This document shows, in pieces, positions 1 through 6,545 of a stretch of DNA of 23,051 bases. The DNA comes from Phycisphaerales bacterium (GTDB lineage Bacteria; Planctomycetota; Phycisphaerae; Phycisphaerales; UBA1924), in the NCBI GenBank assembly GCA_029212425.1, contig JARGNC010000005.1, forward strand, positions 1,271-24,321. The letters are read 5' to 3'. Under the pieces are notes generated by a model, which saw only the letters and a list, made by a program, of their open reading frames with translations, was not told the origin of the DNA and ran no database searches. Numbering within the stretch: position 1 is the first letter of the stretch; each line of letters begins with the position of its first letter. The position numbers were made by a program, and so were the translations under genes.

Positions 1-1164
1 GGAGTTCATCAACGGGAGTGTTCCAAATCTCCTCTGGAGATCCAGCACATGCCCGATCTCTCCAAGTTCAATAAGACGCTCAAGACCCATCTTTGCCAGT
101 TCCGTCGCACCTTCTTGCCCCCCATTGCCTCGCTGCCCGTACGCCCCTCCCGCGTGTGTACCCATCGTCCGAAGAACCAGCAAGCGAGCTTGGGCGATCT
201 CAAACAACGACTCCGGATCATATTCCTTGAGAAACCGGACCTGGCGCACACTCGTAGTCCAGTCCAACTCACGCAGCATGGTCTCTAGCACGCGTTGATG
301 TGCAAATCTCACCGCAAACTCTGGCGAAACAGATGTCTCGATAATTTTATTGAGCCATGAGCGAGCTTCACTCGATTCACCGTTGTGAAGTTTCGTCAGA
401 GCGACCCCAAGCATCGCACGCGCAACATGGTCGTACTCGAGCAAGTCAAGATCGACTTGATCGAGCACCGGCGCCTTCCCTTCAAATCCAAGCACCCACC
501 CAAATGAGGAGAGCACCTCATTGCTCGCTTTCGCTCCACGCAAAGAAGCATCAGAATACCCCGCCCACCCCATAATGAAATGAGCTCGCGAGTTCACACT
601 TCTCATCATCCCAAGTTCGAGGTCATGTTGCTTCTGCGCTTCACCACTCGTTCGCGCTGCTGTCCTGTCGAGCTGTTCGATCTTGACACCAGAAACAACC
701 GCGATCCGTTTCAACTCTGGAAGGAGAGCCGCGAGCGAATCGATCGCTTCACCTCTTGATTCATCGGAAAGCAAACCCAACCGATCGAGATCAGCCGTCC
801 GCTCATACTCATTGTATCTCTGGACCAGCAACTCAATCCGAAGCTCGAGCAGTTTGTCCTGCGGCACCAAACCAACGAGCACACCACCCTTAACCAACAC
901 AGCTTGCAGAGCCTCGTCAGTCAGTCCTTCATCCGTCATCACATCCATGTACACCGCAGCAAGCTGCTCAGCAATTTTGAGCCGTTCATCGCTATCCCGC
1001 TCACTCATGAACCGATCAAACAACTGCACTTCAAGCAACGCATCAAGCTGGTGCTCAACCAGATACTGGCTCACTTGCTCATCTTCAGGCGCAGCCAATC
1101 CTGCGTGAACGAATATCCCGCAAAGCACTGTCATCGTAAAAGTTTTAGCGGTCGGTCGGAACAT
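1..1164 (-). CDS. Secreted helical-repeat-like protein, partial (C-terminus beyond left edge)
   Basis: The reading frame is open from the ATG at 1164 to base 1, so about 388 residues are present and the C-terminus is missing. The start is preceded by a strong GGAGGAG ribosome binding site. Residues 1-24 form a likely signal peptide (hydrophobic TMTVLCGIFVHAGLA, cleavage probably before APED), so the product is probably periplasmic. The rest is charged, Leu/Glu-rich and mostly helical, suggesting TPR-like or other alpha-solenoid repeats, but I cannot assign a family. The start overlaps the upstream exbD-type gene by 20 bases, so it is the last visible member of the vWA/ExbBD operon. I infer that it is an envelope scaffold or partner of that complex. 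The long + strand ORFs opposite are shadows. Confidence 0.8.
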   Translation of the reverse strand, partial: MFRPTAKTFTMTVLCGIFVHAGLAAPEDEQVSQYLVEHQLDALLEVQLFDRFMSERDSDERLKIAEQLAAVYMDVMTDEGLTDEALQAVLVKGGVLVGLVPQDKLLELRIELLVQRYNEYERTADLDRLGLLSDESRGEAIDSLAALLPELKRIAVVSGVKIEQLDRTAARTSGEAQKQHDLELGMMRSVNSRAHFIMGWAGYSDASLRGAKASNEVLSSFGWVLGFEGKAPVLDQVDLDLLEYDHVARAMLGVALTKLHNGESSEARSWLNKIIETSVSPEFAVRFAHQRVLETMLRELDWTTSVRQVRFLKEYDPESLFEIAQARLLVLRTMGTHAGGAYGQRGNGGQEGATELAKMGLERLIELGEIGHVLDLQRRFGTLPLMNS

Positions 1165-1570
1165 AGCTCCTCCGCGTAAACCCCGCATCCTGCGATGCCT
1201 GCATCGCAACAGCAATAAATCTGATTGGCACTTCACGCTGCGCCTTCACCGCGATCCCAGGCGCCTTTGGAAGCGATCGCAACAACTGTGTCAAACCGTC
1301 CTGGGTCAACACACGATTGGAACCAACGCGATACACCGCCTCACTCCCCTGCAGTTCAATCACCACAATCTGAGGCTGCAACTCACTCGACCGAACACCG
1401 CCCCCGTCAGTCTGGACCGATGAAGGCAGATCGCGTTCAGGCTGCGCAAAGCTTGATGTAACCAAGAAGTACACGAGCAACAAAAACACAACATCAATCA
1501 TGCTCGTAAGCGGGAGCACGCCTAGATGCGATGAACGCTTCGCCGATCTCTGTGAACGCTTGAGCCCCAT
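1145..1570 (-). CDS. ExbD/TolR-type biopolymer transport protein (second copy)
   Basis: The product has 141 residues, close to the family norm. It has a basic cytoplasmic N-terminus (GLKRSQRSAKRSSHLG), one membrane helix (about residues 22-42, PLTSMIDVVFLLLVYFLVTS) and a small periplasmic domain. Asp26 in the L-T-x-M-I-D motif matches the conserved proton-carrying Asp of ExbD/TolR. Proteins of this family form the rotor or plug of the ExbB/TolQ proton channel. The ATG at 1570 overlaps the preceding exbD stop as TGATG, indicating translational coupling; the frame extends 13 codons further upstream but has no better start. It differs clearly from the first ExbD outside the membrane helix, so the pair may form a heterodimer. 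Confidence 0.9.
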   Translation of the reverse strand: MGLKRSQRSAKRSSHLGVLPLTSMIDVVFLLLVYFLVTSSFAQPERDLPSSVQTDGGGVRSSELQPQIVVIELQGSEAVYRVGSNRVLTQDGLTQLLRSLPKAPGIAVKAQREVPIRFIAVAMQASQDAGFTRRSYVPTDR

Positions 1571-1998
1571 CACCCCGCCCCACCAGACGCACGAGTACCG
1601 AGTTTCCAATGACTGACACCGACACCAGACAGCTTGTTCAGCAATCGGTCCAGATACTCCGCAGGGGCAAATCGATCCGGACGGATCAGCACATCAAAGC
1701 TCGAAGTGATGTCTTCCTTTGCTATCCCAGCCGCGGCTATCCGATGAATCTCATTCAGATCCACCTGGATCGATTCGACGAAGTAGTTCCCAGCTTGATC
1801 AATATCAATAATCATCGCTGCGTCTTCGCCGTCCTGCTGCTCTTGACCAGGTTGACGAGGCAGATCAATCTCTGTGCGCCGAAGATCACCAAGATGCGAT
1901 GTCAGCATGAAAAAAATTATCAACTGGAAGACCACATCAATCATCGGCGTCAGATCAACGACCAGATGGTGCCCAAGTTGTTTCCTTGAAGACCCCAT
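1570..1998 (-). CDS. ExbD/TolR-type biopolymer transport protein (first copy)
   Basis: The product has 142 residues with the ExbD/TolR layout: a short cytoplasmic N-terminus, a membrane helix at about residues 14-34 (VDLTPMIDVVFQLIIFFMLTS) with the conserved Asp21, and a periplasmic domain containing MIIDIDQAGNYFV. It should sit inside an ExbB-type pentamer and carry protons through Asp21. The gene begins 3 bases after the exbB-type stop and ends in a TGATG overlap with the second exbD-type gene. A GAGG lies unusually close to the ATG, so translation may depend mainly on coupling to the upstream gene. Confidence 0.93.
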   Translation of the reverse strand: MGSSRKQLGHHLVVDLTPMIDVVFQLIIFFMLTSHLGDLRRTEIDLPRQPGQEQQDGEDAAMIIDIDQAGNYFVESIQVDLNEIHRIAAAGIAKEDITSSFDVLIRPDRFAPAEYLDRLLNKLSGVGVSHWKLGTRASGGAG

Positions 1999-2001
1999 AC
2001 C

Positions 2002-2727
2002 TCAGGACTCACTCCTCGCAGGTGTTTTTTGTGCATTTGCAGACTCAATTGGTGCAATGAGCTCATCAATCAGCTCACCAATCTCAGTGGTCAGATGATC
2101 AATCCGATTTCGCAGATAGGTGTACGCCGCGGTACATGGAATCGCGACAATCAAGCCGAGCACGGTTGTGATCAGCGCCTGCGAAATACTGCCTGCCAAC
2201 TGATCTGGACGAGCTGGCCCGTCCGCCATCGTAATCGCATCGAACGCGCCGACCATACCCACAACAGTGCCAAGCAAGCCAAGCATGGGGGCGATCGAAG
2301 CGACCAGCCCAATCCCATCAGTGAGTCGATATAAACGATCTGTTTCAAGCTGACCGATCTCTTCGACTGTTGATCGCAACTCAAGCATTCCAAAGGGCGA
2401 TCGTGCAGATCGCGTCAACGACATCCCCAGGACCCTTGACAAAAAACTATTCGCTTCGTGTTCTGTACAAAGATTGATCGCCGCCTGAACATTCCGCACC
2501 TGCAATACAGGCCGCAGATCCTCAATCAGATCAGTCGGCGCCATTCGTATCCTTCGAACACGCATCAACTGCGCGCCGATCATCCCAACCGCAGCGAGGG
2601 AGATCAGTAAAATGATCATCCCGATCGCTCCCCCCTGCAAGATATATTCAAGCAAAGAGCGCTGGACTTCATCTGTTTGGCCAAGCACCAAACCGGAGGA
2701 TACAAACTCTATTCGATTCTCAATCAT
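2002..2727 (-). CDS. MotA/TolQ/ExbB-type proton channel protein
   Basis: The product has 241 residues and three predicted membrane helices at about 34-55, 138-161 and 181-204. The last two form the conserved MotA/TolQ/ExbB core, with the signature GLLGTVVGMVGAF in helix 2 and ITTVLGLIVAIP in helix 3. The large cytoplasmic segment between helices 1 and 2 is also typical. The family forms pentameric inner-membrane proton channels that drive an ExbD/TolR dimer and a TonB/TolA-like partner. The ATG at 2727 overlaps the previous stop as ATGA, with GAGG 7 bases upstream. Sequence alone does not tell ExbB from TolQ, so I give no gene symbol. The neighbours (two exbD-type genes and a TonB-like vWA gene) support an energy-coupling role. 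Confidence 0.93.
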   Translation of the reverse strand: MIENRIEFVSSGLVLGQTDEVQRSLLEYILQGGAIGMIILLISLAAVGMIGAQLMRVRRIRMAPTDLIEDLRPVLQVRNVQAAINLCTEHEANSFLSRVLGMSLTRSARSPFGMLELRSTVEEIGQLETDRLYRLTDGIGLVASIAPMLGLLGTVVGMVGAFDAITMADGPARPDQLAGSISQALITTVLGLIVAIPCTAAYTYLRNRIDHLTTEIGELIDELIAPIESANAQKTPARSES

Positions 2728-3854
2728 TCATTATCCTCTTCGTTTTCTGCACCAAGTGCCTGAACTTCAGCTTTATGTGCATACTCCGATGCCTCTTCAA
2801 AACGCCCCGCTTGCCGAAGACTCTCGACCGCCATCATGTTTGCTCGTTTCGACAAGAGTGGATAGGACATCCTGAACCGAATCGCTACATGCGTCAACTG
2901 AATGACCCCTCGCGAACGCATTTCCTCGTCTTCGGCAAGTTGTGCCTCGTACAGAAACGACGCACCAAGCCCCAATCGGCACCACGCATCGAGCCAAGTG
3001 CCCGACTTTGATTCTGCACGCGATTCAAGCCATCCTCGCGCATCCGATCGCATATCCGCGTTTGGATGCCGCTGAGCAACAAGCATATTTTGATGGAGTT
3101 CAACTCCTAAACGAGATTCTCTTGAACTGGACAAATGCTCGCTGATCTCTTGAACCACATCATCCAGTTGATTGATATCACGCAAGCCATCAAGAATCTC
3201 TTGCCCCTTGATAATTGCGCCCCATCGATTTTCAGAACCAGTCAGCCGCTGTCCAACAGCACGGAGCGCATGAACACGCTCAGCACTCTGAATCATCGGG
3301 ACCTGCACATATACCCCATACCTCGCGTCATACTCAGGTGCCCCCTGCAGTCTTTGCGCCCCACCATCTCGGAGCAACGCTCCCATCATGACCGTCGCAT
3401 CATGCAGATCACCACGCAAGATCGCATCTTCGAGCAAACCCGAACAGACTTCACGCGACATGCTTGATTGCGAATCGAGCAGTTGATCAACAATTGCTCT
3501 ATAGCTGGACGCACACCCCTTCAAATCTCCGCGCAGACGACGCAAATACCCCACACGCGAATGACGATGGATTTCCTGAAACTCCGCTGGGACAGACCAT
3601 CGCCCAACTCCGTCACTCTTCTCGCCTAAATCTAAATAAAGTTCAAACCAAGGGACCACCTGAGTGTTTCCAACACCAGCGTTCTGCTGCCTTTGAACTT
3701 CTACCCCATCACTTGTCACACCGACAACAATTCCAGAAATCACACCATGAACCGTACGGATATCCGCTGATTCAGCAGAGTCCATGTCTTTGGCAATCAC
3801 ATTCGTTCCACAGAGACAAAGCACAACAACCAACATCAACCGTTGCAAACTCAT
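2724..3854 (-). CDS. Secreted TPR-like protein of the vWA/ExbBD operon
   Basis: The product has 376 residues if started at the ATG at 3854, which overlaps the vWA stop as ATGA and has GGGGTGAT upstream. The frame is open for 45 more codons upstream, but that extension lies inside the vWA gene and lacks a signal-like start. Residues 1-21 (SLQRLMLVVVLCLCGTNVIA) are a probable signal peptide. An early segment with alternating Val/Gly (HGVISGIVVGVTSDGVEV) looks like a small beta domain, and the remainder is helical with repeat-like segments ending in RQAGRFEEASEYAHKAEVQALG, which resembles a TPR. The exact family is unknown. The tight overlaps on both sides imply a partner of the vWA and ExbB proteins in the periplasm. 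Confidence 0.82.
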   Translation of the reverse strand: MSLQRLMLVVVLCLCGTNVIAKDMDSAESADIRTVHGVISGIVVGVTSDGVEVQRQQNAGVGNTQVVPWFELYLDLGEKSDGVGRWSVPAEFQEIHRHSRVGYLRRLRGDLKGCASSYRAIVDQLLDSQSSMSREVCSGLLEDAILRGDLHDATVMMGALLRDGGAQRLQGAPEYDARYGVYVQVPMIQSAERVHALRAVGQRLTGSENRWGAIIKGQEILDGLRDINQLDDVVQEISEHLSSSRESRLGVELHQNMLVAQRHPNADMRSDARGWLESRAESKSGTWLDAWCRLGLGASFLYEAQLAEDEEMRSRGVIQLTHVAIRFRMSYPLLSKRANMMAVESLRQAGRFEEASEYAHKAEVQALGAENEEDNE

Positions 3855-4861
3855 GGCACAATCACCCCATTCGAGCTCACGTCCTGAAGATGTGTGTACC
3901 GCCCATTGGAACTCCTTGCGATCCCCTTCAGCATCCCCTCCACCCGCTGCGTGATTGATGGAGACCCCGGTTCCCCCAACAAGATGCAATGAATCGGGAC
4001 CCGCCGTCTTCGGTTCATCGAAGCAATCCGAGCAGGAATACTCTGATTAAACTCACCATCCGTCATGAAATAGATCGCATCAGGTTTGGGTTCAAGATTA
4101 AACACCATCCGGAACGCTTCCTCAGGTTCCGTCCCACCATTCGCCGTCGCACCCATCATCGCCACACTCGTTGAAGCCTTGTTCGTCTGGGTACCCTTAA
4201 TCCATTCCGATCCACCAAACAACGGCTTAGCATTCGTTGAAAACAAGACCACAAAGTACTCCGCGCCAGCACCGAGCCCTTGTACAGATCGCACCAACTC
4301 GATCTGCGTCAGTTCCCACCGAGAAAGTTCACGTGATCGCAACAAACTATCCATAGATCCTGAACGATCTACGATGTACGCGAACCGCTTGCCTTTCGCT
4401 TCTAGACCAAAGAAACTCGCCCCTTCACCAGCCCCAGCTCCGCTCGATCCTGTTTGGGCATCCATCGCAGACAGCGATCCCCCACCATTCTCCAGTTCGG
4501 GCGCCAGTGTTTCTGCGAGATCATTGACGGACTGCTGTGCTCCTACATCAGACAACAAGTCCAAATCCACAAGCGAATCGGTCTCAATCTGTTGGAACTC
4601 AACTACTTCCGCATCCGATGCCGTATGTTCATCCAGTTCCGATTCAGACAGAATTGCAAACTCCACCGGCTCAGCCCCACCCCCCCCGGCATCACCAGAT
4701 GTGTAATCAATACGAACCAGCAACGCAATCACAAGAAGAACCAGATGCACCAACACAGAGATACCGAGCCCAGCCAATGTAGCTCGCTCTATCCAGCGTC
4801 TCCGACCAGACTTTGCCGTCTCGTCCTCGATTGGTTGTACTTGTCTTTGAAAATGCGTCAA
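3851..4861 (-). CDS. vWA-domain protein with TonB-like N-terminal membrane helix
   Basis: The product has 336 residues from the TTG at 4861. The frame has no ATG at its head and is closed by TGA just beyond 4930, so the start must be non-ATG; another TTG at 4930 would add 23 unlikely-looking residues. A basic stretch (GRRRW) precedes one membrane helix at about residues 29-49. That helix contains S35-VLV-H39, the SxxxH arrangement of the TonB/TolA helix that contacts ExbB/ExbD. A low-complexity acidic and Gly/Ser linker follows, then a vWA domain at about 158-330 with a complete metal-ion-dependent adhesion site: D165-R-S167-G-S169, T244 and D268 (MTDGEF). Topology should be N-in with the vWA domain in the periplasm. 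It is the first gene of the operon, and I infer that it is the energy-coupled effector. The metal-binding fold is clear; its ligand is unknown. Confidence 0.87.
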   Translation of the reverse strand: MTHFQRQVQPIEDETAKSGRRRWIERATLAGLGISVLVHLVLLVIALLVRIDYTSGDAGGGGAEPVEFAILSESELDEHTASDAEVVEFQQIETDSLVDLDLLSDVGAQQSVNDLAETLAPELENGGGSLSAMDAQTGSSGAGAGEGASFFGLEAKGKRFAYIVDRSGSMDSLLRSRELSRWELTQIELVRSVQGLGAGAEYFVVLFSTNAKPLFGGSEWIKGTQTNKASTSVAMMGATANGGTEPEEAFRMVFNLEPKPDAIYFMTDGEFNQSIPARIASMNRRRRVPIHCILLGEPGSPSITQRVEGMLKGIARSSNGRYTHLQDVSSNGVIVP

Positions 4862-5041
4862 TTCCAGTGTCCCGCCTACCCCGTCCTTAGGGTACTTGCA
4901 CTCGTCGATGCCAGCCTTCCACAATACCAAGAATCATCACGGATGTGGGCAGTCAGCCAACGAGAACGACCTCTTTCATAACCATTCGTGCCTGATCGCA
5001 CCCGGTTCTTCTGCAATACACTCAAATCGGCCGCAATCCAG

Positions 5042-5070
5042 TTGACGATCATCATCCAGAGGTGTTCAAT
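5042..5070 (+). promoter_or_regulatory. Candidate sigma70-type promoter of pyrH-frr
   Basis: TTGACG at 5042-5047 (5 of 6 to the -35 consensus) is followed after 17 bases by TTCAAT at 5065-5070 (4 of 6 to the -10 consensus). Transcription would start about 25 bases before the pyrH ATG. The position fits the divergent gap between the vWA gene and pyrH. No equally good promoter was seen for the vWA operon on the other strand. Confidence 0.35.
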
Positions 5071-5100
5071 CGTCAGATCAGACGCCTATCCGGAGCCCAA

Positions 5101-5832
5101 ATGACCACAGCCAACCGACCCAAACCCCGCCGCGTTCTCCTCAAACTCTCAGGCGAGGCCTTCTGCTCCCCTGGCGGATTCGGAATATCCACCGAAGAAC
5201 TGGGCTCCATCGCAAACGAGGTTAAATCCGCTGCCCAAACCGGGACTCAGATCGCCGTCGTCGTTGGAGGCGGAAACATCATCCGAGGAGCCGAACTCGC
5301 CAAATCTGGAGACATACAACAAGCCACAGCAGACTACATGGGTATGCTCGGCACCGTCATGAACGCGGTCGCACTCAAAGAGAAACTCGACTCCATCGGA
5401 ATCGACTCCCGCGTCATGTCCGCGCTCGATATCCGAGCAGTCGCCGAGCCATTCATCCGAGGCAGAGCCATCCGTCACCTCGAAAAAGGACGCGTTGTCA
5501 TCCTCGCCGCAGGGACGGGCAACCCCTTCTTCACCACCGATACCTGTGCCTCCTTGCGAGCAACCGAGCTCCACTGCGACATCCTCCTCAAAGCAACCAA
5601 AGTGGATGGGGTCTACTCCGCTGATCCTCACAAAGATCCAACAGCGACCCGCTACGAATCGCTGACCTTCACCGAAGCACTCAACAAACGACTCGGCGTC
5701 ATGGACATGACCGCCCTGACCATGTGCCAAGAGCGCAACATCCCACTCCTTGTCTTCGATTTCAAAATCCCCGGAAATATCCGCAAGGTAATCGAAGGCG
5801 AACCGATCGGAACACTCCTCACCAACACCTAA
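5101..5832 (+). CDS. pyrH: Uridylate kinase (UMP kinase)
   Basis: The product phosphorylates UMP to UDP in pyrimidine nucleotide synthesis, as a cytoplasmic hexamer of the amino-acid-kinase fold. It has 243 residues, the usual length. Visible family motifs are KLSGEAF (15-21), VVVGGGNIIRGAELAKSG, DYMGMLGTVMNAVALKEKL, AGTGNPFFTTDTCASLRA, KATKVDGVYSADPHKDP and VFDFKIPGNIRKVIEGEPIG. The ATG at 5101 is chosen over the GTG at 5062 because GGAG lies 5 bases upstream and the protein then starts just before the first beta strand. frr follows 52 bases later, a conserved bacterial pairing, but rpsB and tsf, often upstream, are absent here. Codons are strongly C-ended, following the C-rich + strand. Confidence 0.97.
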   Translation: MTTANRPKPRRVLLKLSGEAFCSPGGFGISTEELGSIANEVKSAAQTGTQIAVVVGGGNIIRGAELAKSGDIQQATADYMGMLGTVMNAVALKEKLDSIGIDSRVMSALDIRAVAEPFIRGRAIRHLEKGRVVILAAGTGNPFFTTDTCASLRATELHCDILLKATKVDGVYSADPHKDPTATRYESLTFTEALNKRLGVMDMTALTMCQERNIPLLVFDFKIPGNIRKVIEGEPIGTLLTNT

Positions 5833-5884
5833 CCCAACGCATACAATCCATACCAAATCGACGAATCACAGACGGAGACACCCC

Positions 5885-6457
5885 ATGAGTACCGATCCAG
5901 ATACCATCTTGATGGAAGCAGAAGAGCAGATGCAAAAAGCCTCCGAATACCTCAAGGCTGAACTCAAAGGCATCCGCGCAGGACGCGCCTCACCAGCAAT
6001 GGTCGAGTTCATCAAAGTTGAATACTACGGCTCAAGCACCGACCTCAAATCGCTCGCCGTAGTCTCAGTTCCCGAAGCAACCCAGCTCCTGATCAAGCCG
6101 TTCGACGCTTCATCAGTCGGCGCTATCCGAACCGCGATCGAAGAAGCAAACCTCGGGGTCAACCCAATGGTTGAAGACAAGCAGATCCGGATCAACATCC
6201 CCTCCCTCACCACCGACCGCCGCAAGCAACTTGTTGCCCAAGCCAAGAAGGTTGGCGAGGAGCAGAAAGTCGTCATGAGAAACGCGCGTCGCGATGCAAA
6301 TAAGCACGCGGACTCGCTCGCCAAACAAGACGGCACACACTACTCCGAAGACGAAATCTCACAACTCAAAGACGAAATCCAAGAACTGCTCAAGAAGTAC
6401 GAAGGTCAAATCGACACAAACATGACCAAGAAATCCGCAGAGATCATGGAAGTCTGA
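5885..6457 (+). CDS. frr: Ribosome recycling factor
   Basis: The product releases ribosomes from mRNA after termination, together with EF-G. It has 190 residues (the family norm is about 185). Diagnostic segments are the N-terminal helix ending in LKAELKGIRAGRASPAMVE, the VPEATQLLIKPFD strand, VEDKQIRINIPSLTTDRRKQLV and AKKVGEEQKVVMRNARRDAN. GGAG lies 7 bases before the ATG. It follows pyrH at short spacing and is probably cotranscribed. A strong hairpin terminator begins 25 bases after its stop. Confidence 0.97.
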   Translation: MSTDPDTILMEAEEQMQKASEYLKAELKGIRAGRASPAMVEFIKVEYYGSSTDLKSLAVVSVPEATQLLIKPFDASSVGAIRTAIEEANLGVNPMVEDKQIRINIPSLTTDRRKQLVAQAKKVGEEQKVVMRNARRDANKHADSLAKQDGTHYSEDEISQLKDEIQELLKKYEGQIDTNMTKKSAEIMEV

Positions 6458-6481
6458 CCAAACATCCTCAAAGAAAAAATT

Positions 6482-6518
6482 GCGGGCCGTTCCATCAGGA
6501 TCGGCCCGCTTTCTTTTT
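6482..6518. terminator. Bidirectional intrinsic terminator between frr and sppA
   Basis: A perfect 8-bp stem (GCGGGCCG at 6482-6489, CGGCCCGC at 6502-6509) encloses a 12-base loop. It is followed on the + strand by TTTCTTTTT and preceded by AAAGAAAAAAT, which gives a T-rich tract on the - strand. It can therefore end both pyrH-frr and the converging sppA transcript. Confidence 0.9.
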
Positions 6519-6545
6519 GAACTCAATCAGTCGATTCCATTCGAA

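Noticed and set aside
683..1108. Ser/Arg/Thr-rich + strand open frame
   Set aside because: It is antisense to the signal-peptide-bearing gene at 1-1164, which has a strong ribosome site and better composition.
1273..1282. GCGATCGC octamers resembling the cyanobacterial HIP1 repeat
   Set aside because: Only scattered occurrences are seen, in keeping with a generally GATCG-rich sequence; nothing approaches HIP1 density.
1..4861. Zorya-type anti-phage system
   Set aside because: A MotA/ExbB-like channel is present, but there is no OmpA-domain MotB-like ZorB, no ZorC and no helicase or nuclease, and the neighbours are housekeeping genes.
2724..4861. Bat (Bacteroides aerotolerance) operon
   Set aside because: vWA and TPR-like genes are adjacent, but the BatD family, DUF58 and MoxR genes are not in the operon, and the vWA protein has a TonB-like single helix.
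5149..5856. 235-codon - strand open frame opposite pyrH
   Set aside because: It lies over a clear UMP kinase, and its Gly/Cys/Asp-rich composition is that of an antisense frame.
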